From an uncultured Hyphomonas sp. (GTDB taxonomy: Bacteria > Pseudomonadota > Alphaproteobacteria > Caulobacterales > Hyphomonadaceae), in NCBI RefSeq assembly GCF_963675305.1, contig NZ_OY776147.1, positions 1,116,001 to 1,180,000 of the forward strand: a DNA stretch of 64,000 nt, read 5' to 3'. Below the pieces are notes generated by a model, which had not been told where the DNA came from, did not search any database, and saw only the letters and a list, made by a program, of their open reading frames with translations. This document shows, piece by piece, positions 41,678 through 51,826 of the stretch (within the stretch, counting starts at the first letter, position 1; every line of letters starts with the position of its first letter). The position numbers were made by a program, and so were the translations under genes.

Positions 41678-42640
41678 TCAATTCGGCGGCAGAAGCTTTT
41701 CGATTCTCATGTATTTTTCTCCCTGGTCTACAACGACCCAGGTCAGGGGCTGGTGCAGTTCGATTTTTGCCCCGTTCAGCGTTTCGGCCTTCCACTCGAA
41801 CTGGGCCATGACCTCATAGCGCCCCTCTGCCAGCGGTTTCACTGTCAGCTCCTCCAGAAGGTGCAGCCCGTATTTGAACAAGGATGGCCCGGTTGCAAAC
41901 CATTCGGCCAGCTGCTCGTAAGTCCGGATGATGTTTTCCTTGACCGGTCCGCCGCCTGCGATCGATTTTTTCATGTTCTTCAGGTCAGTAACAGTTTCGT
42001 CCTGCTTTTGACTGTCGTCAGTCGAGCTTGCGATAAGTCCGTGTAGTTCCATTTCCGGCATCATAAGTTCCCGAAGGCCCGATGCGTCGCCGCTGAGCGA
42101 GTCCATATGGGTCTGGAACTGAATGATAATCGCTTTCGCACGATTTCTTATGTATGACGGCCTGAAAATATCCACTGAAACATTGCCGAGCGGCTTGGCA
42201 TTGAGTGTGGCGAAGACCAGTCTGCCATCTGGACGCTTTTTCAGCGTGTGGTCATATCGGGCCCGGCCACTTTGCAAGCCGGTACTTGCCGCTTCCGTCT
42301 GGAAGCTGAATTCGGCTTCAAGTCGGTAGAGACCCTCACCCAGATAGGTCAAGCGAATATCCTTGTCATCAATATGATGCGATCGGGCGAGGCCTGTCGG
42401 TCCTGCCTTGATTTTCGATATCAGCGCGTCAGCTCCCCGAACAACCGGGTCGAGAAATTTTGCCTCTACGTCAGCATCAAACATATCTACGAGGAATGGA
42501 TCGATATCCACGCTTGCCGGTGCTTCGAATATGCCCCACCATCGATAAAGCAGAGAGGACGCAGCGTTGAAATCGCTTCCTTCAACAAGTTGTCCAACGA
42601 CAAGCTGCGTGTCGATTTCTACTTCTTCGGCTTTACTCAT
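41678..42640 (-). CDS. Hypothetical protein, second NTF2-like candidate
   Basis: A 320-residue protein with a similar layout to its downstream neighbour: a helical start (SSLLYRWWGIFEAPASVDIDPFLVDMFDADVEAKFLDPV), a beta-rich middle, a second helical set (IIQFQTHMDSLSGDASGLRELMMPEMELHGLI) and another beta-rich end. No catalytic motif recognised. A GGAAAG ribosome site precedes the ATG at 42640. It is divergent from the PQQ dehydrogenase gene. The pair may have arisen by duplication. Confidence 0.65.
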   Translation of the reverse strand: MSKAEEVEIDTQLVVGQLVEGSDFNAASSLLYRWWGIFEAPASVDIDPFLVDMFDADVEAKFLDPVVRGADALISKIKAGPTGLARSHHIDDKDIRLTYLGEGLYRLEAEFSFQTEAASTGLQSGRARYDHTLKKRPDGRLVFATLNAKPLGNVSVDIFRPSYIRNRAKAIIIQFQTHMDSLSGDASGLRELMMPEMELHGLIASSTDDSQKQDETVTDLKNMKKSIAGGGPVKENIIRTYEQLAEWFATGPSLFKYGLHLLEELTVKPLAEGRYEVMAQFEWKAETLNGAKIELHQPLTWVVVDQGEKYMRIEKLLPPN

Positions 42641-42901
42641 GTTTCTTTCCTTGTCCCGCTGGAGGGGCGGATATCTGGTCGCGGAATGTATCGGCGGGGG
42701 GAAGGCTGACAATACCGAACTTTGCACCAGCAGTTGCGTGCCTCGGAGAATTTACTTCACAAGGCTGTCGCGTTCCTCACAAGGCCCCATGTTTATTGGG
42801 GGCAGCCGTCACAATTATCCGCGCGGTCAATTTTGATTATTCATTCTTTGGGAAACGATCGGCGTTTGCTTTATTCAAGGCTTCGGGTAATTCCGGTGCC
42901 C

Positions 42902-45178
42902 ATGAGTACTCTCAAACAATCAGCCATGATGCTCAAATCATGTATGGCCGTGGTCATCTGCAGTGTGGTTCTAACGGCATGCGGATTTTCAAAAACAACG
43001 AATGCGGAAGATTCCGAAGCAATCGAATCTTCAGGGCTTGAAGCGCCTCAGAAATATGGTGCGGTTTCGGAAGACCGCCTGCTGGATGTCGACAATACGC
43101 CCGGTGACTGGCTGACTGGCGGACGAGACTATCAGCAAAGTTACTATTCTCCTGCGACGCAGATCAACAAAGACAATGTAGACCGCCTCGGGTTCGCCTG
43201 GGAGTACGAGATCGATACTCAGCATGGGTTCGAAGCAACGCCGATTGTTGTTGATGGCATCATGTTCACCAGTGGACCACGCGGTGCAGCCTATGCGCTC
43301 AACGCCAGAAGCGGCAAGGCGATCTGGACATTTGAGCCTGAAATCTCCCCCTCTGTGATGCAAAAACTGTGCTGCGGTGTTGTTAATCGCGGCGTTGCGG
43401 TGTGGGACGGCATGGTCTTTGTCGGTGCGCTGGATGGCGTCCTCTACGCACTTGACGCCGCCACGGGAAAAATCATTTGGCAGGTCGATACGATCATCGA
43501 CAGGGCGCGTGCCTATTCCGTGACGGGCGCGCCTTATATCGCCAATGGAAAGGTCATTATCGGCAATGGTGGCGCCGAGTTTGATGCGCGGGGCTACATT
43601 ACGGCTTACGACTACAAGACGGGTAAAGAGGTGTGGCGCTTCTTTACGGTTCCCGGCGATCCGGCAAAGGGATTTGAAAACCCCGAACTTGAAATGGCGG
43701 CGACCACATGGGATCCGGACAGCCTTTGGGAGGTCGGTTTGGGGGGAACAGCCTGGGACGCGATGGCGTGGGATCCGAAGCTAAATCTCCTTTATATAGG
43801 AACCGGGAATGGAGCTCCCTGGGTACGGAAATTTCGAAGCCCAAAAGGCGGCGATAATCTGTTCCTGTCGACCATCCTTGCGATTGATCCCGAAACCGGC
43901 AAGCTGGTCTGGCATTACCAAACGACTCCTTCCGACAATTGGGATTATACGGCCACGCAAAAACTGATCCTGGCCGATTTGGAGATCGACGGCAAAGCGC
44001 GACAGGTCATCATGCAGGCGCCGAAGAATGGCTTCTTCTACGTACTCGACCGCAAGACCGGTGAATTGATCTCCGCCGAAAAATATGTTCCCGTCAATTG
44101 GGCAAGTCATGTGGACATGGTGACCGGACGGCCGGTGGAAACGGGGCAGGGTGAGTATTTCGATGAGCCGAAACTGATCTTTCCCGGAAGTGCCGGCGGG
44201 CACAATTGGCAACCGATGTCATACGATCCCGGCACAGGTCTGGTTTATATTCCAGCGTTTGTGTTGCCGATGATTTACGATGTCACGTCGAAAGATTTCT
44301 CCTACGAGAAAGGGGGCGCCAATTTCGCCGCAACCATAACCTTCCCGATACCGGGGCCATTTGGGCTTGACGGTGAAGCGGCCAAAAAATTGCCGCCGAT
44401 TGAGACGCTGGCAGCCGGCCAACCTGACTATACACCGCGAGGTTTCCTGAAAGCCTGGGATCCTGTGAAACAGGAACTTGTCTGGGAAAAAGAAACATCC
44501 GGCGATTGGGCGGGGCACTTTTTCTCTGCGTGGAATGGCGGCGGATTGATGTCATCGGCCGGCGGATTGCTGTTCCAGGGGCAGTCTACGGGCGACCTTG
44601 TCATCATGGACGCCGAAACAGGAGATGTCCTGCGGGAGATTGACCTGGGCGTCAGCGTAATGGCCGCTCCCATGACCTACAAGGTTGATGGGGAGCAATA
44701 TGTGGCCGTCATGGCTGGCCTTGGCGGCGCCTTCGGAAACGCTCACCTGCCAGGAACGGCAGCCTATAAATACGGCAATACAGGTCGGATCATGGCGTTC
44801 AAACTGGACGGCGGGGATGTACCCGCCCGTTTGGAAATTACACATAAGGACCTTGGCAATCAGGAACCTCCTGTTCCGCGGTTTGGAACGGCTGAGGAAG
44901 TCAGTCTGGGGTCTGATCTTTTCCAGCGCCATTGCGCCATCTGCCATGCCGGATCCAGCGGTACCGTTCCGAACCTCGCAGAAATGTCAGCTGATACACA
45001 TGCCGAATTCAAGAACATCGTTCTGATGGGCGCGCGGGCAAATCGCGGTATGGGCGCATTCGGTGATCTGTTGTCGGATACAGATGCCGAGGCGATCCAT
45101 GCATACCTGACCGATGTGGCCTGGCAAAACTATGAACGCGGGCAAGCCGGGAAAGCGCCGCATTCCATGAAGGAATAG
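42902..45178 (+). CDS. PQQ- and heme-dependent alcohol dehydrogenase lipoprotein
   Basis: A 758-residue quinohemoprotein of the methanol/ethanol dehydrogenase family. The signal peptide ends in a lipobox (VVLTAC), so it is anchored in the periplasm. The eight-bladed propeller carries the vicinal disulfide C157-C158 (KLCCGVVNRG) and many tryptophan-docking repeats (GKAIWTFE, TGKIIWQVD, TGKLVWHYQ). A cytochrome c domain at the C-terminus has CAICH (C678, C681, H682). It oxidises an alcohol to aldehyde and passes electrons through heme. An aldehyde dehydrogenase gene lies next to it, convergent. Confidence 0.93.
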   Translation: MSTLKQSAMMLKSCMAVVICSVVLTACGFSKTTNAEDSEAIESSGLEAPQKYGAVSEDRLLDVDNTPGDWLTGGRDYQQSYYSPATQINKDNVDRLGFAWEYEIDTQHGFEATPIVVDGIMFTSGPRGAAYALNARSGKAIWTFEPEISPSVMQKLCCGVVNRGVAVWDGMVFVGALDGVLYALDAATGKIIWQVDTIIDRARAYSVTGAPYIANGKVIIGNGGAEFDARGYITAYDYKTGKEVWRFFTVPGDPAKGFENPELEMAATTWDPDSLWEVGLGGTAWDAMAWDPKLNLLYIGTGNGAPWVRKFRSPKGGDNLFLSTILAIDPETGKLVWHYQTTPSDNWDYTATQKLILADLEIDGKARQVIMQAPKNGFFYVLDRKTGELISAEKYVPVNWASHVDMVTGRPVETGQGEYFDEPKLIFPGSAGGHNWQPMSYDPGTGLVYIPAFVLPMIYDVTSKDFSYEKGGANFAATITFPIPGPFGLDGEAAKKLPPIETLAAGQPDYTPRGFLKAWDPVKQELVWEKETSGDWAGHFFSAWNGGGLMSSAGGLLFQGQSTGDLVIMDAETGDVLREIDLGVSVMAAPMTYKVDGEQYVAVMAGLGGAFGNAHLPGTAAYKYGNTGRIMAFKLDGGDVPARLEITHKDLGNQEPPVPRFGTAEEVSLGSDLFQRHCAICHAGSSGTVPNLAEMSADTHAEFKNIVLMGARANRGMGAFGDLLSDTDAEAIHAYLTDVAWQNYERGQAGKAPHSMKE

Positions 45179-45218
45179 CCAGGGCAGCCTGATGGGGGGC
45201 GCGTATCAGCCGACCCGC

Positions 45219-46691
45219 TCAGGCAAACTGCTTGGGTGTGCCGTCCAGCAGGATGGTCTTTGTCTCGAGGTAAGCCATCAGGCCCTCCTCGCCGCCTTCA
45301 CGGCCAATTCCGGACTCTTTGAAGCCGCCAAACGGAACACCGAGTTCGAGTCGAATGCCGTTCTGGCCAACCGTTCCCGTTCGGACCTGGCGAGCAATGT
45401 TGTATGCGGCATCGGCATCGTGGGTCAGCACAGAACCGGACAGCCCAAATCTGCTTTCGTTGGCAATGCGGATGGCGTCGTCGTCATCCTCGGCTGCAAT
45501 GAGGCAAAGAACCGGTCCGAAGATTTCTTCCTGTGCGATGCGGCTCTGGTTGTCGACATTTGCGAACAGGGTGGGTTCAACGAAGTATCCGCGATCGAGA
45601 TGGGGTGGCCTTCCGCCGCCTGTGATCAGGTCCGCGGATTGCCTGCCACTCGCAATATAGCCTTCGATACGCTCCAGCTGCCGCTGCATGGCGACCGGCC
45701 CCATCTGTGCGCTGGGGTCGTGGCTGTATCCCACCTTTAGTGTTCGCATGTTCCTGGCGATCGCTTCAGCCAGCTCGTCATGGCGCTTCCGGGACACAAT
45801 TGCGCGGCTGAGCATGGCGCAGACCTGACCGCTCATCGTGGTAATAGTCGCCGACAGGAGCTGCGCAGCATCTTCGATCGCAAAATCGTCCCGGACAATC
45901 GCTGCAGACTTGCCGCCGAGTTCGAGCGTGCAGCGTGCGACGCGTTCGGCGCAGACACTGCCAATGTGCTTGCCAGCATCCGTGGAGCCAGTGAAGCTGA
46001 CCTTGTCGACGTCGCTGTTGCGAATGAGGTGGTCGCTTGCGCCGCGACCTCCGCATACAAGGTTTATAACTCCCGGAGGAATGCCTGCGGCTTCTGCGGC
46101 CTCAGCAATCAGGTATGCCTCAAGCGGCGTCTCGGGCGCGGGCTTCATGATGACCGTGCATCCGGCGAGAAGTGCGTTGGCCACCTTTGTTATCATGATA
46201 ATGTATGGCGCATTCCAGGGCGCGATGGCGGCCACCACGCCTACGGGTTCCCGCGCGATGATGGCGGCCGGGACCATCGCGCTGGTGATCTGCTTCTCGA
46301 ATTCGAAACTGTCTGCCAGCGCGACCGTGCTGGCGAAGGTCATCGTGCCAACGCTTGTCATTCCGGGCGCGAGGGTTGCCAGTCCGCCAACCTGCATTGA
46401 CCAGGCCCGCGCCAGGGCAGGCTCTGCGGCTTCGAGATGCTGCTTCATCTTTTCCAGAATTGATGCGCGGTCGCTCGCCGTCATGCGCGGCCAGGGACCG
46501 GTGTCGAATGCCTCTCGCGCCGCAGACACGGCCTTGTTCATGTCCGCCTCACCGGCTTCGGCGATGCGTCCGACTTCTGCTTCGGTATCCGGGGAGATGA
46601 TCGATATTGATCGATTGCTCTCGGCGGCGATCCATTCGCCGCCGATGAACACCCGATCCGGGTGGCGTACGTTTGCTGGACGCTCTGACAT
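45219..46691 (-). CDS. NAD(P)-dependent aldehyde dehydrogenase
   Basis: A 490-residue aldehyde dehydrogenase. The cofactor and catalytic parts are clear: IAPWNAPYIIMITKVANALLAGCTVIMKPAPETP, FTGSTDAGKHIG, the Glu of ELGGKSAAIV and the nucleophile Cys in GQVCAMLSR. It would take the aldehyde from the adjacent PQQ dehydrogenase to the acid, which the acyl-CoA ligase can activate. Start at 46691 (MSERPANVRHP) fits the family. A CTATCGATAG palindrome lies 100 bases upstream (46795-46804). Confidence 0.93.
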   Translation of the reverse strand: MSERPANVRHPDRVFIGGEWIAAESNRSISIISPDTEAEVGRIAEAGEADMNKAVSAAREAFDTGPWPRMTASDRASILEKMKQHLEAAEPALARAWSMQVGGLATLAPGMTSVGTMTFASTVALADSFEFEKQITSAMVPAAIIAREPVGVVAAIAPWNAPYIIMITKVANALLAGCTVIMKPAPETPLEAYLIAEAAEAAGIPPGVINLVCGGRGASDHLIRNSDVDKVSFTGSTDAGKHIGSVCAERVARCTLELGGKSAAIVRDDFAIEDAAQLLSATITTMSGQVCAMLSRAIVSRKRHDELAEAIARNMRTLKVGYSHDPSAQMGPVAMQRQLERIEGYIASGRQSADLITGGGRPPHLDRGYFVEPTLFANVDNQSRIAQEEIFGPVLCLIAAEDDDDAIRIANESRFGLSGSVLTHDADAAYNIARQVRTGTVGQNGIRLELGVPFGGFKESGIGREGGEEGLMAYLETKTILLDGTPKQFA

Positions 46692-46832
46692 TATTCTTTT
46701 CTCCCCGTGATCTCTGCTGGCGTTTTCCAAACGCATGTCCGGGAGATAGAAGTCGGTTTCCAGGTGTTCACAAAATTTGTATTTCCAATAACCCCTATCG
46801 ATAGTGTGGCTGGGCCCGCCGGATTGCCTCGT

Positions 46833-48104
46833 TCAGCGCTTCTTGAGCCCTTGCGCGAAAAGTTTGACGTATTCGTTTGCCACCAGTCTCGGCATGGAGG
46901 CGAGCTCGGGGTTCGCTCGGCGGGGAAGCCAGCTGACAGCGCCGGATGAGGCAAGTACTGCTGTCTTATAGTCTTTCATGACGATGCTGCCGTCCTTTAT
47001 GCCTTCCGCACACAGTGTATTAATCCGTCCGACGAAAGCCTGTGCCCTGCGCCCGATCGCGGACCGGTCATCGTTCTCAAGTCCAAAGGTTCGCGAAATC
47101 AGAATGAGCGGCGAAAGACCAAGCATTTGAGCCTGAATGTTCAAATGAAGTGGCATCAGGGCCTTTTCCAATCCGAATCTTCCGACACTTTCGGCCTGGT
47201 CGACATAGCGCTCATACAGATCCAGAGCCCGATCGTAGCATTTGACCAGCAAATCATTCTTGTTGGTGATGTAGTTGTACAAGACGGCCTTGCTGACACC
47301 GATCCTGGTCGCGACATCTTCAAGGGACGTGCTTTCCACGCCGAACCGGTTGAAGAGGCGAGAGGCAATCGTGAGGATGTAATCATTTTTCATGTCGTGC
47401 AATTCACCGCGCCCAAACGGGTTGCGAAGTGGCTGGGAAACCGGGGTCGCATCAACAGGGAAGCGCGTCTGACCGACATATTCGTCCGACCCTATTCCGC
47501 GTTCGAGTAATTCGATTACGGTGCTCATGTCTGAGGATTGTGTCCGCGGGTTTTGTGATGACGGCGCCGAATTTGGTCCAGGCATCCAATACCGAATTCC
47601 GCTACAGGCAACGATCCCGGCGATGGCGTGGCAGGCAAGGTCCGTGCGGCAGTTGCGAATACTGCCGTCCTCGATCCCCTTTTGAATGAAGGATTCCAGG
47701 CGGACGTCGTTTTGATGATCCGCCCGTTCGACTTTGGTACGGTACTTCTTCGGAAGGGTGTGGGTGTCTGCCAGTACGGCCAGCAACTGGCCATCGCTGT
47801 CCAGGCAGAGTTCGACGAACTTCAGGACCTTGTCGAGGCCGCTTCCTCCAACTTCGTCAGCGCGATGCAGATAGTCCGCAAAGGTCCGGACCGTGTTTTG
47901 GTAACTGCGGAAAATCAGCTCATCCCGGTCCGAGACGTATTTGTATAACGTGGATCGTGTAAGGCCGATCTGCTTCGATATATCAGATATGTTCAAACCA
48001 TAGGCGCCATAGTCGTTGAACACCTTGGCGACATTATTCAGAATGTCGTCGAGGCGTTCCTCTTTGCTGTTTCCCGATTGCGTTGGTCGTGCCGGCATGG
48101 GCAT
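46833..48104 (-). CDS. Double TetR-type regulator
   Basis: A 423-residue protein with two complete TetR units in one chain. The first helix-turn-helix is about residues 17-65 (FNDYGAYGLNISDISKQIGLTRSTLYKYVSDRDELIF). The second is about residues 240-290 (FNRFGVESTSLEDVATRIGVSKAVLYNYITNKNDLLV). Each is followed by a ligand-domain-like helical part, joined by a Pro/Arg-rich linker near residues 210-235. It probably acts as a pseudo-dimer. It is upstream of the aldehyde dehydrogenase and downstream of the TonB receptor on the same strand. Targets unknown. Confidence 0.88.
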   Translation of the reverse strand: MPMPARPTQSGNSKEERLDDILNNVAKVFNDYGAYGLNISDISKQIGLTRSTLYKYVSDRDELIFRSYQNTVRTFADYLHRADEVGGSGLDKVLKFVELCLDSDGQLLAVLADTHTLPKKYRTKVERADHQNDVRLESFIQKGIEDGSIRNCRTDLACHAIAGIVACSGIRYWMPGPNSAPSSQNPRTQSSDMSTVIELLERGIGSDEYVGQTRFPVDATPVSQPLRNPFGRGELHDMKNDYILTIASRLFNRFGVESTSLEDVATRIGVSKAVLYNYITNKNDLLVKCYDRALDLYERYVDQAESVGRFGLEKALMPLHLNIQAQMLGLSPLILISRTFGLENDDRSAIGRRAQAFVGRINTLCAEGIKDGSIVMKDYKTAVLASSGAVSWLPRRANPELASMPRLVANEYVKLFAQGLKKR

Positions 48105-48222
48105 TCACACCTTTACCTGTGCTGATCGTTTTGTTCCGTCCCGTCGATCCTGAATATAGCTTACGCTGCTTGCTGCAAGTAACGGCAAACGGATGCCTGC
48201 GAATGTCGCGCTTGAATCAACA

Positions 48223-48264
48223 AAAATATACCCCGGATCAAACTCGCTTGAGCTTGATCCGGGG
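48223..48264 (-). terminator. Terminator after the TonB receptor gene
   Basis: On the minus strand the stem CCCCGGATCAA/TTGATCCGGGG (48231-48241 with 48254-48264) is followed by TATATTTTTG. It lies 40 bases after the receptor stop and before the double TetR gene. Confidence 0.85.
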
Positions 48265-48303
48265 CAAGTCTGTCGGAGGTGAATTGCATTATCCGAAATG
48301 GCG

Positions 48304-50622
48304 CTACCCCAGCTTCCATCTGAGTGTGACGCCGTAGGTGCGCGGCGGATTTACGGTAACGTTTATAATGCCAAGGGCGCTAAGGTCACTGCCGGACACG
48401 CGATAATCTTCCTCGGTCAGGTTCTTGACCCAGAATGCGAGTTCCCAGGGGCCATCCTCAGATGCGATTGCTGCGCGCGCATTGAACAGGGTAAACGCAT
48501 CTTGCTTCATGAAGGGGTTGTTCGTGGCGTCCTTGAATGAAGAGGCTTGATGGTTGAAGTCGGCCTGAATCGTGCCGCGAAGCCCGGAACCCAGCAGGGT
48601 CGTGTATCGAATGAGGCCATTGGCTGTGAAGTTTGGTGCATTGGGCAGTTCGTTGCCGACCAGGTCCACACCACCATTGTTGAAAGTCGGAAGTTCCGTT
48701 TCGAGATACCCGGCTCCACCAATAAGGGTCAGTCCATCAACGGGGGTCCAGGTTGCGTCAAATTCCGCGCCGTAGAGCGTGGCGCTGCCATTTATGTTCT
48801 GGATGCGCTCCAGTGGCGGATTGGCCAGAGGGTCGCGGACCTGCGTCTGCACGTCGGTAAAGTCGTAATAAAAGGCCGCAGCATTCAGCGTGAGATTTCT
48901 CATGCTTTGCGTTTTTGCGCCGACTTCATAGGCGATGACTTCCTCCGGATTGTATGGAATCAACTGCTCCTGACGGGATGTGAATGCAGAAGAGAATCCA
49001 CCGCTCTTGGTTCCTTTTGAGACGTTGGCATATAGGAGCGTGTCCGGATTGATATTGTAGTCGAGGCCGAGTTTCCAGGACCAGTTGTTGTCGCTGATAT
49101 CGGCGTCGGTATATGTGACTGGAAACTCCCCGGTTGGAAGCAAAAGGGAAGTGCCTCCGACATATGAACGGTCTTCGGATGTGTAGCGAATGCCCGCAAC
49201 AAGATCGAGCGCATCAGAAAGATGGAAATTACCGTTCAGGAAGCCGGCATATGCATCAGTCGTCTGATCAAATCGTGTGACGCCGTCGACTCCGAAGATC
49301 GGCGCGATGAAGTCATTATTGTTCCCCGTGGCATCATCGGTTGAGTAGATCGCGCCAGCGATCCAGTCGACGCCTCCCGGGGTCAGGATATCTGCTGTTC
49401 CGGAGAGACGAAATTCCTGTGAGAACTGCTTTACCTTGTCCCGCTGAAGGAAGTCGACGGCGGGGATCGGAGAGCCATCCACGTCGATGAAATATTCGCG
49501 ATCGAACTTGATGTACCCGGTGATGGAGGTCAGATCGACTGCGCCGAGGTCATAGTTGACCGAAAGCGTGTAGCCTTGCTGGTTCACGATCGAAGGAAAG
49601 TCGCCTGCGAAGTCACCGAGATACGGGTCATTATCCGGGTCGGACACGCCAAGCGCCGTGACGCATTGGGTATTGTCGAGCTGGCCGTTCAGGTAAGGCT
49701 GACAAGGTCCGGAAAGATCGGGTGCGAGAATGCCGAAGGTCTGATACTGCCCCATCTCGGAGTCGGAGTCCTGGATCTCGACCTTGAAATTCACATCGAG
49801 ATTTTCATTCAGGAACAAGGCAAGCTGGGCGCGGGCCAATTGCAGGTCGCGCTTGCCAATTGTACGGCTGCCGGGCGTGCCGTCTCGAAGGAGTGTGCTG
49901 CGCCAATAGCCTTCATCTTGCTGGACGGTCTTGCCGCTTATCCGCAGCGCTGCGATTTCGCCAAGCGGGACATTGATCCCCGCTTCGCCTTCAAACGTGT
50001 CGAAATTACCATAACCGGCCGTGACATAGGCATCGAACTCTTTCGTGGGCTTCGCAGTGATGATGTTGACGGCGCCACCGATCGTGTTTCGTCCATAGAG
50101 CGTGCCTTGAGGTCCCTTGAGGACCTCAACCCGCTCAAGGTCAAACAATTCGGTATTCAGCAGCGCAATAGAGGACAGCGAAACCTCATCGACATAAACA
50201 CCTGTTGCCGGGCTGTTCGTCGTGCTGAAATCGTCAAGGCCGACGCCGCGGATACTGATCACGGGCGAAACGCCGGGAATGGTGTCCTTGATGTCGATAT
50301 TCGGCGTAACGGAAATCAGGTCACGAACCTGCTCTGTGCGCGTTTCGCGCAGCCGGATCGCCGGAACGGCGGTCACCGAGGCGCCAACGTCAATGGCCCT
50401 TTGTTCCGTTTTGAGAGCGGTGACCACAACAGAGTTGAAGGTCAATTCGTCAGTGTTCGTATCCTCGTCCTGGGCATAGGCTGCTCCGACAAATAGCGTC
50501 GCGGCGCCAACAGCGCTCGCAGCCAGGCGCGCCGTGAGCGCTGTTGAGCACATTTTCCGGCTGCGATGGCTGGACGGCTGTGATCCGCCCAGAATTGCAT
50601 GGATAGCTTTGGTTATCGCCAT
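48304..50622 (-). CDS. TonB-dependent outer-membrane receptor
   Basis: A 772-residue receptor. A signal peptide ends near AYAQDED. The TonB box region is FNSVVVTALKTEQ, then the plug domain (SVTPNIDIKDTIPGVSPVISIRGVGL, VEVLKGPQGTLYGRNTIGGAVNII). A beta-barrel fills the rest and ends with the aromatic-rich strand YGVTLRWKLG. Such receptors import large or scarce compounds, here perhaps the substrate of the cluster. It is transcribed away from the SDR at 50896. Confidence 0.92.
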   Translation of the reverse strand: MAITKAIHAILGGSQPSSHRSRKMCSTALTARLAASAVGAATLFVGAAYAQDEDTNTDELTFNSVVVTALKTEQRAIDVGASVTAVPAIRLRETRTEQVRDLISVTPNIDIKDTIPGVSPVISIRGVGLDDFSTTNSPATGVYVDEVSLSSIALLNTELFDLERVEVLKGPQGTLYGRNTIGGAVNIITAKPTKEFDAYVTAGYGNFDTFEGEAGINVPLGEIAALRISGKTVQQDEGYWRSTLLRDGTPGSRTIGKRDLQLARAQLALFLNENLDVNFKVEIQDSDSEMGQYQTFGILAPDLSGPCQPYLNGQLDNTQCVTALGVSDPDNDPYLGDFAGDFPSIVNQQGYTLSVNYDLGAVDLTSITGYIKFDREYFIDVDGSPIPAVDFLQRDKVKQFSQEFRLSGTADILTPGGVDWIAGAIYSTDDATGNNNDFIAPIFGVDGVTRFDQTTDAYAGFLNGNFHLSDALDLVAGIRYTSEDRSYVGGTSLLLPTGEFPVTYTDADISDNNWSWKLGLDYNINPDTLLYANVSKGTKSGGFSSAFTSRQEQLIPYNPEEVIAYEVGAKTQSMRNLTLNAAAFYYDFTDVQTQVRDPLANPPLERIQNINGSATLYGAEFDATWTPVDGLTLIGGAGYLETELPTFNNGGVDLVGNELPNAPNFTANGLIRYTTLLGSGLRGTIQADFNHQASSFKDATNNPFMKQDAFTLFNARAAIASEDGPWELAFWVKNLTEEDYRVSGSDLSALGIINVTVNPPRTYGVTLRWKLG

Positions 50623-50895
50623 GACTTTCGTTCCCTTTATCCCCTGACCGAATTGGGCCCGCTGGGTATGTGACGCGCACTTTTCGAATTGCGCTTGAAG
50701 GTACGATTGACGAATAATACAAATGAGTCAATAAACTGACGAAAGTGTTTTTACGCGCTGTGTTCGTTAAGCAGCAGCCGCGGGCAGGGGAAACGCCCGA
50801 CGGCTTAACTTTGAAGAGTAGGGGCTTGGTGACGGGAATGGCGGTCACAGGCGCGGGTCAGCCGTTCGCGGCGGACCGGAACAGAGGACGATGGA

Positions 50896-51795
50896 ATGAC
50901 AAAAACAATGTTGGTGACGGGGTGTTCGACCGGATTGGGCATGAGTATAGCCCTGCAGGCAGCCGAGTCCGGAATGGCCGTATACGCAACAATGCGTGAC
51001 CTTTCCAGGCAAGCGGCACTGAAGGGCGCCGCAGCGGCGGCGGGTGCATCTCTCGAACTACGGCGCCTGGACGTAACCGACACGAAGACGATTGATGCCT
51101 GTGTCTCTGAAATCATGGAAAAACATGGCGCCATCGATGTCCTGGTCAACAATGCCGGCATTGGTTTCGCGCGTTCGACGGAACAGGCTTCGGAAAGCGA
51201 AATCCAGGGAATCATGGATGTAAACTTCATGGGCGTCGTCCGCTGTACAAAGGCCGTGCTGCCCCATATGCGCAAGACTCGTTCTGGCCGGGTGGTGAAT
51301 ATTTCATCTGTCGGCGGGCTCGCCGGTCAGCCCTTCAATGAAATCTACTGTGCGTCGAAATTCGCGGTCGAAGGGTTCACCGAAGCCTTGGCAACATATG
51401 TCGGGCCGGCTTTCGGCATCCATTTTACGGCGATTGAGCCAGGCGGTATCGCAAGCGAATTTGCCAATAGTGTCCTGGCTCACATTATGGAAAGCGGCGG
51501 CATCCTCGATGACGAATATCGCCCGCTTCTGGAAAAATACATCGCGGATGCCGAGGCACGCGGTGCTGCAGCCGAAAATGATGCGGCTCATTCCGTCTAC
51601 CAGACATCCGATGAGGTCGCCCGTATCGTGATGGAATGCCTGAGGTCCGAGGGTCCGCCGATCCGAATGCGTACATCCGATTGGGCCGAGGCGCTGTGTG
51701 ATCTAAAGACGGCCTCCGATCCGGACGGCAAGAAGCTCCGCGCGAAGATCGTGAACATGTTCATGGGCGGATTCGAGTTCCTGGCGGCGCGATAG
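50896..51795 (+). CDS. Short-chain dehydrogenase/reductase
   Basis: A 299-residue SDR of the classical type. The cofactor motif is TGCSTGLGMSIA, then LVNNAGIGF, the catalytic Ser in NISSVGG and YCASKFAVEGF for the Tyr-Lys pair. The C-terminus of ~100 residues is longer than usual. It converts an alcohol or ketone with NAD(P). It is followed 31 bases later by the iron-ADH-family gene on the same strand, so they form an operon. Confidence 0.9.
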   Translation: MTKTMLVTGCSTGLGMSIALQAAESGMAVYATMRDLSRQAALKGAAAAAGASLELRRLDVTDTKTIDACVSEIMEKHGAIDVLVNNAGIGFARSTEQASESEIQGIMDVNFMGVVRCTKAVLPHMRKTRSGRVVNISSVGGLAGQPFNEIYCASKFAVEGFTEALATYVGPAFGIHFTAIEPGGIASEFANSVLAHIMESGGILDDEYRPLLEKYIADAEARGAAAENDAAHSVYQTSDEVARIVMECLRSEGPPIRMRTSDWAEALCDLKTASDPDGKKLRAKIVNMFMGGFEFLAAR

Positions 51796-51826
51796 CCGCC
51801 GGGACAGCAAAAGGGGGAACAGGGTA

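Noticed and set aside
49576..50496. A 306-residue plus-strand frame in the TonB receptor gene
   Set aside because: Antisense shadow of a receptor with clear family motifs.
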